Below, in pieces: positions 1 to 8,942 of a DNA stretch of 64,000 bases (position 1 is the stretch's first letter; every line of letters starts with the position of its first letter). Position numbers and translations under genes: made by a program. This DNA comes from JAIROC01 sp031553535 (GTDB lineage Bacteria; Bacteroidota; Bacteroidia; Bacteroidales; WCHB1-69). A model generated the notes under the pieces. The model saw only the letters and a list, made by a program, of their open reading frames with translations, did not search any database and was not told where the DNA came from. Location of the stretch: positions 4,682 to 68,681 of the forward strand of contig JAVBLM010000031.1 of the NCBI GenBank assembly GCA_031553535.1. Reading direction: 5' to 3'.

Positions 1-1204
1 TAATATATCGTAGGAAATTCGTACATATAAATGTCCAGCATGCCCCTAATATGATAACTGCCCTTGAGAACCGCATGTCCTCGCTTAACAGGGAATAAAC
101 AAGCAATATGAAAATAGTTCCCCAGATAACTCCCTGGTTTACCCGACTTATGGATACAGGCTTTTTGTATCCATTGGCAAAATAGATGGATAACACCCAA
201 ACTAATGCATAAATCGGCAGAATAAGAAACATATAAACACTAGAAAAGCTGCTTTCTCTCGCCATTAGCACTGAATATTCCCAGTAGAAAGCAATCCCTA
301 GAACTCCCGCATAGATCAAAATGTAATCCAATAATGGCACTAATACCTTTACCAATAAACGTTTAACAATAGAAAGAGATGCGCGGAACCAGATCGCTAT
401 GTTTATCATTGCGTTAAATAATGTTGCATTCTTTTGAGAAAAATGTTTTTTCGCAAAGATCTGCATAGCACGGTAGAAAACAAGAACATAGTTAACGCTA
501 CTTTTTTTAGTGCTTTCTCCTTTATAATGGATAATTCTTGTTTTCGGGAAATAATAATTTTTATAACCGGCTTTTATAATCCGGTAAGATAAGTCAATAT
601 CTTCTCCGTACATGAAATAATCTTCATCCAGTAGTCCGATCCGGTCTAAGACGGATTTTCGTAACAACATAAATGCACCGGCAAGTACTTCTACGGAATT
701 GACCTCATCAGGGTCGAGATAGGAGAGATGATATTTTCCGAATCTTTTTGATTTTTTGAATAGCTTCGATAGCCCGAATATTTTATAAAAAGCTACAGTA
801 GGCAAAGGTAGTCCTCGTTTGGATTCGGGTAGAAATTCCCCGCGGCCATCTATCATTTTTACTCCTAGCCCTCCCGCATCCGGAGTTGCATCCATAAAAG
901 AGATTGTTTTTTCAAAAGTATCTGATTCTACAACCGTATCAGGATTAAGCAATAATATATATTCTCCCTTGGATAGACGAATTGCCTGATTGTTTGCTTT
1001 GGAAAAACCGAGATTTTTTTTGTTCTCAATGAGTTTAACTTGTGAAAATTTATTGAGAATCATCTCCACCGAATTATCCACCGAATTATTGTCAACTACA
1101 AAAACTTCCGCATCAATGTCTTTCAATGCCACGTATACTGATTGCAAACATTGTTCCAAGAAGTAAGCAACATTATAGTTGACAATAATTATACTAAGTT
1201 TCAT
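1..1204 (-). CDS. Family 2 glycosyltransferase with C-terminal membrane segments (partial, runs off left edge)
   Basis: Translating the minus strand from the ATG at 1204 gives an open frame of about 401 residues to the window edge, so the 3' end is missing. The N-terminus (MKLSIIIVNYN) is the opening strand of a GT-A fold. VDNNSVDNS near residue 40 and LNPDT near residue 88 are nucleotide-sugar and metal-binding motifs of GT2 enzymes, and GEDIDLSYR near residue 200 is the acceptor-side motif. From about residue 280 the sequence is hydrophobic and looks membrane-spanning, which resembles the larger Bacteroidales proteins that join a GT2 domain to a membrane domain. It probably adds a sugar to a surface polysaccharide precursor at the inner membrane; the sugar and acceptor cannot be read. 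A flippase lies 3 kb away. Confidence 0.85.
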   Translation of the reverse strand, partial: MKLSIIIVNYNVAYFLEQCLQSVYVALKDIDAEVFVVDNNSVDNSVEMILNKFSQVKLIENKKNLGFSKANNQAIRLSKGEYILLLNPDTVVESDTFEKTISFMDATPDAGGLGVKMIDGRGEFLPESKRGLPLPTVAFYKIFGLSKLFKKSKRFGKYHLSYLDPDEVNSVEVLAGAFMLLRKSVLDRIGLLDEDYFMYGEDIDLSYRIIKAGYKNYYFPKTRIIHYKGESTKKSSVNYVLVFYRAMQIFAKKHFSQKNATLFNAMINIAIWFRASLSIVKRLLVKVLVPLLDYILIYAGVLGIAFYWEYSVLMARESSFSSVYMFLILPIYALVWVLSIYFANGYKKPVSISRVNQGVIWGTIFILLVYSLLSEDMRFSRAVIILGACWTFICTNFLRYI

Positions 1205-1221
1205 TTGGTTAAGATAATTTA

Positions 1222-1229
1222 CAAAGATA
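1222..1229 (-). promoter_or_regulatory. -7 promoter box of the glycosyltransferase
   Basis: The minus strand reads TATCTTTG, an exact TAnnTTTG match (the Bacteroidota primary-sigma -7 box), 18 bases before the start codon at 1204. No clear -33 TTTG was identified. Confidence 0.55.
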
Positions 1230-1310
1230 GTATTTTTTTGTAAATATTCCTTACATATCTTAAGCTGATTATTTTTTATCGGCTGAATCTTATTTTGAGG
1301 TGCCGGGAAA

Positions 1311-1355
1311 AAGATTAACTTCATTGAGCTCGCAAGCTCGATCCACAATTCAAAG
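1311..1355 (+). repeat. Dispersed ~43-bp repeat, left inverted copy
   Basis: This segment has the core TTGAGCTCGCAAGCTCGAT, itself palindromic around GAGCTCGCAAGCTC. It matches in inverted orientation 2236-2278, and a third, direct copy lies near 58838-58872. The first two copies bracket about 970 bp that contains a 42-bp array. Its function is unknown; it may be the end of a non-autonomous element or a REP-like repeat. Confidence 0.6.
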
Positions 1356-1423
1356 TTAACAGGTTTATGAGTTTACAAGTTAACAGCAAACCTGGATATT
1401 CTGTCCTTCCCTTTTTCACTTAA

Positions 1424-1747
1424 CGTTTTCGAGAAAGCCTGAAAGCATTTTACCATTTACTTTGGAGTTTTCAGCAAAGGTTGAAAGCCTCTATCTATTT
1501 ACTTTAGAGTTTTCAGCAAAGGTTGAAAGCCTCTAGCTATTTATTTTAAAGCTTTCAGCAAAGGTTGAAAGCCTCTATCTATTTACTTTGAAGTTTTCAG
1601 CAAAGGTTGAAAGCCTCTAGCTATTTACTTTAAAGCTTTCAGCAAAGGTTGAAAGCCTCTATCTATTTACTTTGGAGTTTTCAGCAAAGGTTGAAAGCTT
1701 CTATCTATTTACTTTGAAGTTTTCAGCAAAGGTTGAAAACCTCCTGC
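1424..1747 (+). repeat. 42-bp tandem array 1
   Basis: Seven units start at 1468, 1510, 1552, 1594, 1636, 1678 and 1720, exactly 42 bp apart, after one diverged unit at 1424. Each unit opens with TTTTCAGCAAAGGTTGAAAG, a stem TTTCAGC/GTTGAAA with an AAAG loop and one G-T wobble, followed by a spacer. Among the first five units the spacers alternate between CTCTATC and CTCTAGC forms, giving an 84-bp higher-order period. The diverged first unit resembles units of array 2, which ties it to the same family. An in-frame ORF of 73 codons at 1733-1954 overlaps the end and is not believed. Confidence 0.95.
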
Positions 1748-2148
1748 AGTATGGCTCTTTCTGCAAAACAGCAATATAAAACAATATGTTTAAGGTATAT
1801 GGGTTATCACAATCAATATGCATACTTCTTTCAGTACATTTCCACTGCTGGCAAATCTTGTTATCACTCTCTGTATATATATTCCCGGATTTTTATTAGT
1901 AATAACCGGCTCATTATGGTCTTTTTAGGTCAGGAGCGCATAATGGACTTATAGATTTGAAATCTTATGTTTTTAATTAAATTTATGTTTTTTTGTTATT
2001 TTCATTATTGTTTTACTTGAATATTTCGTGTAATATTTTTATTAATTTGCTTTTTCGGTTATATAATTATATTATTTAAGTATTGTTTTATAATAAATCA
2101 CAAATAAATGAACAATAAATATATTTGCATTGTTTGTTACATAACAAA

Positions 2149-2321
2149 AGTTACGCAAGTGAAGAAGTTACAGTAAGGAAACAAGCAGGAAGGATAAAAC
2201 CGGTAAAGTATATAAAAGTGAAAAAAAATTGAATTTTGAATTTTGAATCGAGCTTACAAGCTCAACGAAGTTAATCTTGAATTAATTACGATATCTCTAA
2301 CTTCATTTAACTTGCGTAACT
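2149..2321. repeat. MITE-like element, TIR AGTTACGCAAGT, copy 1
   Basis: AGTTACGCAAGT at 2149-2160 is the perfect inverse of ACTTGCGTAACT at 2310-2321. The enclosed 173 bp has no gene and also holds the right copy of the GAGCTCGCAAGCTC-type repeat. Three further elements with these ends occur at 7891, 39695 and 44139. The family looks like small non-coding elements spread between genes. Confidence 0.6.
2236..2278 (-). repeat. Dispersed ~43-bp repeat, right inverted copy
   Basis: Its reverse complement, AAGATTAACTTCGTTGAGCT and onward, matches 1311-1355 at most positions. It is nested inside the MITE-like element 2149-2321. Confidence 0.6.
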
Positions 2322-2365
2322 TCTATTATATAAATTAAATATGGATTATTTTATTTGTTGTTAAT

Positions 2366-4225
2366 ATGAAATATGTCATTCTTTTTGTTTTCGTTTTTTT
2401 TTCATTTAAATATGAAAATGCCATATATGCCCAAGTACCATCCTCTCAAGGAAAGGAGTTTTATTTTTCTTTTATGCAAAATGGCTATAGGACATGTAAT
2501 GGGAGCACGTACTATGAATCATTAACTTGTATCATAAGTTCGGACAAAAATTGTTCAGGTCGTATTTTTAATCCTAATACTGATTGGAGCATAGATTTTG
2601 ATATACTTGCAGATAAGGTTACAACAATAGTTGTTCCTAAAAAACATTGTTATAATACTAATTCGGAGGAAGTAGAAAATCTTGGAATGATTCTGATTAC
2701 TACCGATACTGTTTCATTGTGTATAGCTAATGAGGCTACAGACTCCTACGATGTTTCTATGGTCTTGCCTTTTAGTAAGTTAGGAAGTAAATACATTATA
2801 CAAACATATACTCCGTCTTATTCCGGGCCCAGTGTTTGTGATCATTGTGTGAGAAGTGCTTTTCTTATTATTGCCACGGAGAATAATACAATAATAGATA
2901 TAATTCCTACATGTTCTACTGCCGGAAGGAATCCTCCGGGTGAGCAATTCAGTGTTACTTTGAATAAAGGACAAACTTATCAGGTTCTCTCAAAGAAAAG
3001 AGGAGCAGGGGGGGATTTTTCCGGTTCTCTTGTTCAGGTTAGGGATACTAAAAAAATAGTAGTTTTTAATGGAAATACATTAACCGGAATTCCTGCTTCT
3101 GAAATTAATGGATTTGATCATATTTTTGGACAGGCTAAACCCACATCATCTTGGGGACGTAAGTTTGCGATTGTTGCTTCCGAATCAAGAAGTGGAGATT
3201 TTTGCCGTGTTACTGCACTTAATGATAATACGGCACTGAGTTTAAATGGTAATCCAATAGCCATTATTGATCAACGAGATACATATGAATTTGCATTAAC
3301 GGATAAGTCTTCCTATCTTGAGACAACCGGACCTTGTGCTGTCTATTTATACCAAACCACGGGAGATTATGATAGTTCTATTCATGGCGATCCTTCCATG
3401 GTGAGGATCATTCCGGTAGAACAACAGATTAAAGAAGTTACTTTTGCAACATGTAATCCTAACAATACAATTAGTAATCATTATATAAATATCGTAACAT
3501 CGACTAGTGATATTAATTCTTTAACTTTTGATAATGAGAGTATATCATCACAGTTTAAACCGTTTTTTGGAAATCCGCATTTATCGTATGTGAGTATGAA
3601 TATCTCTCAAGGTACGCATACTATTAAAAGTGAAGCAGGGTTTACTGCCTATGTTTATGGTTTTGGTAACGCTAATGGATATGCTTATTCCGTAGGCTCT
3701 AACGCTTTGGACTTAGCAGGGTTGGGATGTGCATATCTTGATACGGCAAGTATTTTCTCGGGATTTGAAATTAAGGTAGTAGGTGATTTATGCCGGGATG
3801 AGAAAATACAGTTATTTGTTCCGTTAACAGATGCGAATTATTATTGGAATACAGGAGATACAACAGCATCTATAGATGTTTGGTCGGAAGGGACATATAC
3901 TGTAGAAGGATCAATTGAGGGATGTACTCTGAGTAGAACCATTGACGTTTTTTGTCCTTGTGAGCTTTGGATACCCAATGCCTTTACTCCTAATGGTGAT
4001 AATATCAATGATTCCTTTCTTCCAATTACAGCTTCTATATTAAGTACTTTTTCCATGTATATTTATGATCGATGGGGCGATGTAATTTATACTACTCATG
4101 ATCATTCTTCCTGGGATGGAGGTAATGCCGCTTCAGGTGTTTATAATTATGTGATTTATTATTCCTGTATGATTAATCCCGACGAAATACAAAAAGCACA
4201 AGGTACTATTACATTGATGAGATAG
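2366..4225 (+). CDS. Type IX-secreted IgGFc-binding-like surface protein with type B sorting domain
   Basis: This 619-residue protein has a signal peptide over residues 1-22 (hydrophobic FVFVFFSF, ending near AQV). The central part, about residues 130-450, resembles the IgGFc-binding N-terminal domain found in many Bacteroidota and animal adhesins, for example FIIATENNT-like blocks and repeated Gly/Asn turns. The last ~90 residues are a typical type B C-terminal sorting domain: PNAFTPNGDNINDSF, then MYIYDRWGDVIY, then WDG, then a closing beta strand. It should cross the inner membrane by Sec and the outer membrane by the type IX system and stay on the surface or be released. The binding partner is not known. 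It is monocistronic, with a long AT-rich leader carrying a MITE-like element. Confidence 0.85.
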   Translation: MKYVILFVFVFFSFKYENAIYAQVPSSQGKEFYFSFMQNGYRTCNGSTYYESLTCIISSDKNCSGRIFNPNTDWSIDFDILADKVTTIVVPKKHCYNTNSEEVENLGMILITTDTVSLCIANEATDSYDVSMVLPFSKLGSKYIIQTYTPSYSGPSVCDHCVRSAFLIIATENNTIIDIIPTCSTAGRNPPGEQFSVTLNKGQTYQVLSKKRGAGGDFSGSLVQVRDTKKIVVFNGNTLTGIPASEINGFDHIFGQAKPTSSWGRKFAIVASESRSGDFCRVTALNDNTALSLNGNPIAIIDQRDTYEFALTDKSSYLETTGPCAVYLYQTTGDYDSSIHGDPSMVRIIPVEQQIKEVTFATCNPNNTISNHYINIVTSTSDINSLTFDNESISSQFKPFFGNPHLSYVSMNISQGTHTIKSEAGFTAYVYGFGNANGYAYSVGSNALDLAGLGCAYLDTASIFSGFEIKVVGDLCRDEKIQLFVPLTDANYYWNTGDTTASIDVWSEGTYTVEGSIEGCTLSRTIDVFCPCELWIPNAFTPNGDNINDSFLPITASILSTFSMYIYDRWGDVIYTTHDHSSWDGGNAASGVYNYVIYYSCMINPDEIQKAQGTITLMR

Positions 4226-4334
4226 AAATAAAAGAGAAAGCTTATCTAATACTGTTTGCGATGTGTTATTTTGGAATATAATTCTAATTTTTATAAAAAT
4301 ACAAGAAAACCATTAACGAAACGTTATTTATTAC

Positions 4335-4342
4335 TATCTTTG
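4335..4342 (+). promoter_or_regulatory. -7 promoter box immediately before the flippase start
   Basis: TATCTTTG fits TAnnTTTG and ends only 7 bases before the ATG at 4350. If used, transcription would start at or just before the start codon, giving an almost leaderless mRNA. Confidence 0.5.
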
Positions 4343-4349
4343 TGTCATC

Positions 4350-5792
4350 ATGCAACGAAAGTTTTTGGTAAATCTTTTTCTTTTCTTAGGGCTTAACCTG
4401 TTAATTAAGCCTTTTTGGATATTTGGCATAGATAGAACAGTTCAAAATACAGTGGGGGAGTGTGCTTACGGGATTTATTTTGCGCTGTTTAATTTTTCCA
4501 TGATTTTCAATATGCTGCTCGATTTTGGAATAACCAATTTCAATAATCGCAGTGTTGCCCGTTCAAAAGATTTTCTTGAAGAAGGCTTTTCCCGCATATT
4601 TACACTAAAACTGCTTTTAGGGATATTTTATATACTATTTGTACTGGTGGCCGGTTGGGTAGTTGGTTATGATGAATATCAGTATAAACTTCTTATTCCT
4701 CTTGTGATTAATCAGTTCCTATCCGGCTTTATTCTCTACTTACGATCAAATGTTTCCGGTTTACTGATGTTTAAAACAGATAGTTTATTATCAGTAGTAG
4801 ATCGTATTATCATGATTATTTGTTGTAGTATATTGCTATGGGGAAATGTAACCGATATTCCTTTTCAGATAGAATGGTTTGTCTACATACAAACATTTGC
4901 TTATTTGTTTACTATAGCCATTGCATTACCTATCGTTTTGAAGAAGGCAGAATTTAAAGCACCTTATGTTGACTGGAAATATTTCAAATATATTCTTCGT
5001 CAGAGCATTCCTTTTGCGTTACTGGCATTACTGACAAATTTACACAACCGGACAGATTCCGTATTCTTGGAAAGATTATTGCCTTTTGGATTAGGGGCAG
5101 AACAGGCAGGGATATATGCATCTGCTTTTCGTTTGCTCGATGCTGCGATGATTGTTGCTTATCTGTTTTCCGTTTTGCTGTTGCCGTTGTTTGCTCGCAT
5201 GATGGCGGAGAAAGAGTCGGTAAACTCATTAGTTAAGACATCTTTTACGCTTATTTTCATATATGGGATAGTCCTTGCTGTTTCTTCCTATTATTATAGT
5301 TATCCGTTAATGGAATTACTTTACCATGATCATGTCCTAGAATCTTCTGATGTTTTTCAAATATTGATGCTAAGTATTGCCCCTTTATCGGCAACCTATA
5401 TTTTTGGTTCTTTACTTACCGCAAACGGTAATTTAAAGAAATTAAATATTATTGCCTTTATTGCGATGGTATTAAATATTGGTCTGAATGTTGTTTTGAT
5501 TCCGAGGTATTTAGCAGCCGGCTCTGCAATAGCCAGTGTTTGTACGCAATTGTTTATAATTACAGCAGAGATTATTATTTCAGTTAAAGTTTTCTCATTA
5601 AGATTATCAAAAGGATATATATTCCGCTTATTAGGTTTCCTTTTATTAACGGTTATTGTAGCCTGGCTTTCTTTGAGATTTCCGTTTACTTGGAGTGTTA
5701 ATTTTATTATAATGCTTTGCCTTTGCGGTTCTTTGAGTTTTCTTTTAGGGTTGATAAAACCAAAAGAGATAATTTCACTCATAAGAAAGTAA
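4350..5792 (+). CDS. Polysaccharide flippase of the Wzx/PST family
   Basis: This 480-residue protein is almost entirely hydrophobic, with about 12-14 predicted membrane helices and short charged loops. The start, LNLLIKPFWIFGIDR, and the early segment with DFGITNFNNRSVAR match the N-terminal helices of Bacteroidota O-antigen and lipopolysaccharide flippases in the MOP superfamily. It should move an undecaprenyl-linked glycan across the inner membrane. No polymerase or other transferase is adjacent, so the gene lies apart from a classic polysaccharide cluster, although a GT2 gene is 3 kb upstream on the other strand. It converges with thrS, with no clear terminator in the 50-base gap. The exact substrate is unknown. 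Confidence 0.85.
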   Translation: MQRKFLVNLFLFLGLNLLIKPFWIFGIDRTVQNTVGECAYGIYFALFNFSMIFNMLLDFGITNFNNRSVARSKDFLEEGFSRIFTLKLLLGIFYILFVLVAGWVVGYDEYQYKLLIPLVINQFLSGFILYLRSNVSGLLMFKTDSLLSVVDRIIMIICCSILLWGNVTDIPFQIEWFVYIQTFAYLFTIAIALPIVLKKAEFKAPYVDWKYFKYILRQSIPFALLALLTNLHNRTDSVFLERLLPFGLGAEQAGIYASAFRLLDAAMIVAYLFSVLLLPLFARMMAEKESVNSLVKTSFTLIFIYGIVLAVSSYYYSYPLMELLYHDHVLESSDVFQILMLSIAPLSATYIFGSLLTANGNLKKLNIIAFIAMVLNIGLNVVLIPRYLAAGSAIASVCTQLFIITAEIIISVKVFSLRLSKGYIFRLLGFLLLTVIVAWLSLRFPFTWSVNFIIMLCLCGSLSFLLGLIKPKEIISLIRK

Positions 5793-5842
5793 AATTATCC
5801 CTTTAAATATATATAGATCGGGTTAATCTAGAAAAGACCTTG

Positions 5843-7783
5843 CTATTCGGAAGAAAGCAGTTCTTCTATTTGGGAATTAATCAGTGTTGCAAATCCATCA
5901 ATAGTCATTGAACCCAGGTCCCCAACTCCATGTTGACGGATTGATACTGAATTTTCATTCATTTCTTTTTCTCCGACAATGATCATATAGGGTATCTTTT
6001 GTAATTCGGCATCCCTGATCTTTTTCCCTGTCTTTTCGCTTCTATCATCGATTGTTACACGGACATCCATTTTGGATAGTTTCTTACATACTTCTTCCGC
6101 ATATTCTTGGTACTTGTCGCTAATAGGCAAAATAATGGCTTGAGTAGGAGTTAACCATAAAGGAAAGTTTCCTCCCGTATGCTCGATTAATACGGCAACA
6201 AAACGTTCCATAGATCCGAATGGAGCACGATGTATCATAATAGGACGATGTTTTAGATTGTCACTACCTATATACTCCAGATCGAAACGTTCGGGAAGAT
6301 TATAATCTACCTGTATTGTGCCTAATTGCCATTTTCTTCCGATAGCATCTTTTACCATAAAATCCAGCTTCGGACCATAGAATGCAGCTTCGCCGATTTC
6401 TACGGTGGTGTTCAAATTACGTTGTTTTGCAGCATGCATAATTGCGTCTTCCGCTTTTTGCCAGTTTTCATCAGAACCGATATACTTTTCTTTATTGTCA
6501 GGATCTCTTAATGATATTTGAGCAGTGAATTCTTTGAAGTCAAGTGTTTTGAATATATATAATACAATATCGATTACCTTGCAGAATTCTTCTTCCAATT
6601 GTTCCGGTGTACAGAAAATATGTGCATCGTCTTGTGTAAATCCTCTTACCCGTGTAAGTCCATGCAATTCGCCGCTTTGTTCATAACGGTAAACCGTTCC
6701 AAACTCGGCAATCCGTAGAGGAAGGTCTTTATAAGAATGCGGTTTACTTGCGTAGATTTCGCAGTGATGGGGACAATTCATCGGTTTCAGGAAAAACTCT
6801 TCTCCTTCTTGGGGTGTGGTAATTGGCCTGAATGAATCGGCTCCGTATTTCTGAAAGTGCCCGGATGTTTTATACAACTCTACATTACCAATGTGAGGAC
6901 AGATCACCTGTTGGTAACCATATTCCTTTTGCACTTTTTTGAGAAAGTTTTCCAGCCTTTCCCGTAAGGCGGCACCTTTAGGCAGCCAAATAGGTAGTCC
7001 GACACCTACTTTCTGAGAAAAAGTGAATAATTCCATTTCTTTTCCCAATTTTCGATGGTCGCGTTTTTTTGCTTCTTCCAACAATAACAGATATTCGTCA
7101 AGTTCTTTCTTCTTGGGGAAAGTAACTCCATAAATACGCGTTAATTGTTTCCGCTTTTCATCACCTCTCCAATAGGCACCGGCAAGATTTAACAGTTTTA
7201 TTGCTTTAATAAATCCCATATTCGGAAGATGTGGCCCCCGGCACAGGTCAACAAAATCACCACTTTGATAGAATGTAATAGTCCCATCTTCCAGATCCCG
7301 GATAAGTTCTACCTTATATTCATCTCCTTTTTTCTCAAAATAGCTTAATGCTTCTGCTTTGCTGACTTCTTTGCGAACGATAGGCTGCTTTTGAGCAACC
7401 AACTCTGCCATTTTGTCTTCAATCTTTTTGAAATCATCGGAAGAGATAGCATAATCTAAAAAATCAACATCGTAATAAAAGCCGGTCTCAATGGAAGGGC
7501 CTATTCCAAATTTCACTCCCGGGTAAAGAATCTCAATAGCTTCTGCCATAAGGTGGGCAGATGTATGCCAGAAAATATCTTTTCCCTCATCGTCGTTCCA
7601 GGTAATCAAACGAACCGTTGCATCATTGTTAATCGGGCGTTCAAGATCCCACATTGCCTTATTAACTTCTGCGGCAAATACATTGCGCGCCAATCCTTCA
7701 CTGATGGATAAGGCTATATCATACGAATTAATACCCTTTTGGTATTGTCTTACTGATCCGTCAGGTAATGTAATATTAATCAT
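5843..7783 (-). CDS. thrS: Threonyl-tRNA synthetase
   Basis: This 646-residue protein has the usual ThrRS order. A TGS domain (residues 1-60, LPDGSVRQY) is followed by the SAD editing domain with HTSAHLMAEAIEILYP near residue 73 and the DLCRGPHLP motif near 178. The class II catalytic core follows, with the zinc ligands in MNCPHHCEIY and the motif 2 region YRYEQSGELHGLTRVRGFTQDD. Next is motif 3, IHRAPFGSMERF, and last the anticodon-binding domain from about residue 540. It charges tRNA-Thr and hydrolyses mischarged Ser-tRNA-Thr. In many Bacteroidota thrS precedes infC-rpmI-rplT, but no infC is present downstream here, where the flippase converges. Confidence 0.98.
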   Translation of the reverse strand: MINITLPDGSVRQYQKGINSYDIALSISEGLARNVFAAEVNKAMWDLERPINNDATVRLITWNDDEGKDIFWHTSAHLMAEAIEILYPGVKFGIGPSIETGFYYDVDFLDYAISSDDFKKIEDKMAELVAQKQPIVRKEVSKAEALSYFEKKGDEYKVELIRDLEDGTITFYQSGDFVDLCRGPHLPNMGFIKAIKLLNLAGAYWRGDEKRKQLTRIYGVTFPKKKELDEYLLLLEEAKKRDHRKLGKEMELFTFSQKVGVGLPIWLPKGAALRERLENFLKKVQKEYGYQQVICPHIGNVELYKTSGHFQKYGADSFRPITTPQEGEEFFLKPMNCPHHCEIYASKPHSYKDLPLRIAEFGTVYRYEQSGELHGLTRVRGFTQDDAHIFCTPEQLEEEFCKVIDIVLYIFKTLDFKEFTAQISLRDPDNKEKYIGSDENWQKAEDAIMHAAKQRNLNTTVEIGEAAFYGPKLDFMVKDAIGRKWQLGTIQVDYNLPERFDLEYIGSDNLKHRPIMIHRAPFGSMERFVAVLIEHTGGNFPLWLTPTQAIILPISDKYQEYAEEVCKKLSKMDVRVTIDDRSEKTGKKIRDAELQKIPYMIIVGEKEMNENSVSIRQHGVGDLGSMTIDGFATLINSQIEELLSSE

Positions 7784-7812
7784 TGTAAACTTCTTTCATT
7801 TTTATGAATTTG

Positions 7813-7820
7813 CAAAAATA
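7813..7820 (-). promoter_or_regulatory. -7 promoter box of thrS
   Basis: The minus strand reads TATTTTTG (TAnnTTTG), 29 bases upstream of the thrS ATG at 7783. Confidence 0.5.
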
Positions 7821-7890
7821 CACGATTTTCTTTTATTCACGATATTACAAGTGAATACTTTTAATGAAATCGTTAATTAATTATATTATA

Positions 7891-8043
7891 GAAGTAACAC
7901 AAGTTATAAGAAATTACAGGAAGTTATAATTCACGAACACCTTCGTGTAGTTTCCTGCAATAACTATTTAGTGAATAGTAGTGTGCTTCTGCCGGTATTT
8001 CTATAAAAACAAATATTGCTCATTATTTAACTTGTGTAACTTC
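7891..8043. repeat. MITE-like element, TIR GAAGTAACACAAGTTA, copy 2
   Basis: GAAGTAACACAAGTTA at 7891-7906 is the inverse of TAACTTGTGTAACTTC at 8028-8043 with one mismatch. The 153-bp element contains a second inverted pair near ATTCACGAACACCTTCGTG. It fills the gap between the thrS promoter and the rpmG-operon terminator. Confidence 0.65.
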
Positions 8044-8052
8044 TTTTATAAA

Positions 8053-8077
8053 ATAAAAAAAGGATAACACTATCCTT
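8053..8077 (-). terminator. Terminator of the rpmG-DUF4295 unit
   Basis: On the minus strand AAGGATA-GTGT-TATCCTT is followed directly by seven T residues. A second palindrome, TATCTTGT/ACAAGATA, lies at 8092-8112 between it and the DUF4295 stop. Confidence 0.6.
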
Positions 8078-8133
8078 CTTTCTATATAATATATCTTGTC
8101 CATAACAAGATAAGCCATGTTAAACGTAATATA

Positions 8134-8289
8134 TTATTTCTGTGCCAAGAAATCTTGAACTTGCTCTGTCGGAACGATAGTTTCTTTGAATGTGTATGCA
8201 CCCGTTTTAGCAGAACGCTCCATGCGGATTATTTTTGCAAAATCCTTACCTGTTGATTTCTTTAATGTTGCAACAACTTTCTTTGCCAT
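8134..8289 (-). CDS. DUF4295 small basic protein, rpmG neighbour
   Basis: This 51-residue protein begins MAKKVVATLKKSTGKDFAKI and ends DFLAQK. It is rich in Lys and has no membrane segment. It matches my memory of the short DUF4295 family, which is encoded directly after rpmG in Bacteroidota and presumed to be ribosome-associated. It follows rpmG by 9 bases and surely shares its mRNA. Its biochemical role is unknown. Confidence 0.85.
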   Translation of the reverse strand: MAKKVVATLKKSTGKDFAKIIRMERSAKTGAYTFKETIVPTEQVQDFLAQK

Positions 8290-8298
8290 ATCTACAAA

Positions 8299-8487
8299 CT
8301 ATTTAATTTCTTTATGAACGGTTACTTTTTTCAAAAACGGATTATATTTTTTCAACTCCAAACGATCCGGAGTGTTTTTGCGATTTTTAGTAGAAATGTA
8401 TCTGGACATACCGGGAACTCCTGATGCTTTTTGCTCAGTACATTCTAAAATAATCTGTTGTCTTGCTTCTTTATTTTTCTTTGCCAT
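8299..8487 (-). CDS. rpmG: 50S ribosomal protein L33
   Basis: This 62-residue protein begins MAKKNKEARQQIILECTEQK and contains YISTKNRKNTPDRLELKKYNP, the L33 signature. It lacks the CxxC zinc pairs, so it is the zinc-free type. The frame stays open to 8517, but the ATG at 8487 gives the family start. L33 sits near the ribosomal E site. It heads a two-gene unit with DUF4295. In related genomes rpmB (L28) often precedes it, but here the upstream 450 bases hold no rpmB. Confidence 0.95.
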   Translation of the reverse strand: MAKKNKEARQQIILECTEQKASGVPGMSRYISTKNRKNTPDRLELKKYNPFLKKVTVHKEIK

Positions 8488-8514
8488 CGTTTTTATACTT
8501 TTACTTTCGGACTG

Positions 8515-8522
8515 CAAAAGTA
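8515..8522 (-). promoter_or_regulatory. -7 promoter box of rpmG
   Basis: The minus strand reads TACTTTTG, 27 bases upstream of the rpmG ATG, which supports a promoter directly in front of rpmG and no upstream rpmB. Confidence 0.55.
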
Positions 8523-8942
8523 CAACTTTTTTTTATATGAATGTTCTCTTTTTATTTTTTATTTTCATATCTGCTTTCTTTACGTTCTTCCCATTATTTA
8601 CAAGGCACAACCTTTGTTGATAAACGGGCTAAGTCAAGGGGCATTAGCCCAACTATCGCTTAGTTCTTTTTACAACTTCTGATTAACGAGAAAATTGTCA
8701 TTTTGACATTTTTTTCTTCAAATACTACAAAATAATCTTTTTTTTAGTTTTCCGAGAAGAAAAATATTTTTTATACGGTTAAAAAAAAATAGATAAACAC
8801 ATATGTCTTATTTTTTTCTATTTGATAATGAGCAAGTAATAAAAAATAAATCCTTTAATACAAGTAATTGAAAAAGGTAAAGAAAAAAGCTGTAACTTAC
8901 AAAGCGAAATTAAAACGATTATTTAACTAAAAAAATTAAATT
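8523..8942. other. Gene-free AT-rich gap between divergent genes
   Basis: This gap holds long T- and A-rich runs (for example near 8740-8830) and no convincing ORF, RNA or repeat. It separates rpmG from the divergent gene at 8943. ORFs seen here on the plus strand are low-complexity readings of rpmG's reverse strand and AT-rich DNA. Confidence 0.6.

Noticed and set aside
1733..1954. 73-codon plus-strand ORF
   Set aside because: It begins within the last unit of array 1, has no family features and no promoter box.
7784..8133. infC or rpmI/rplT expected next to thrS
   Set aside because: Both strands were read and no such ORF exists; the gap is a MITE-like element and terminators.
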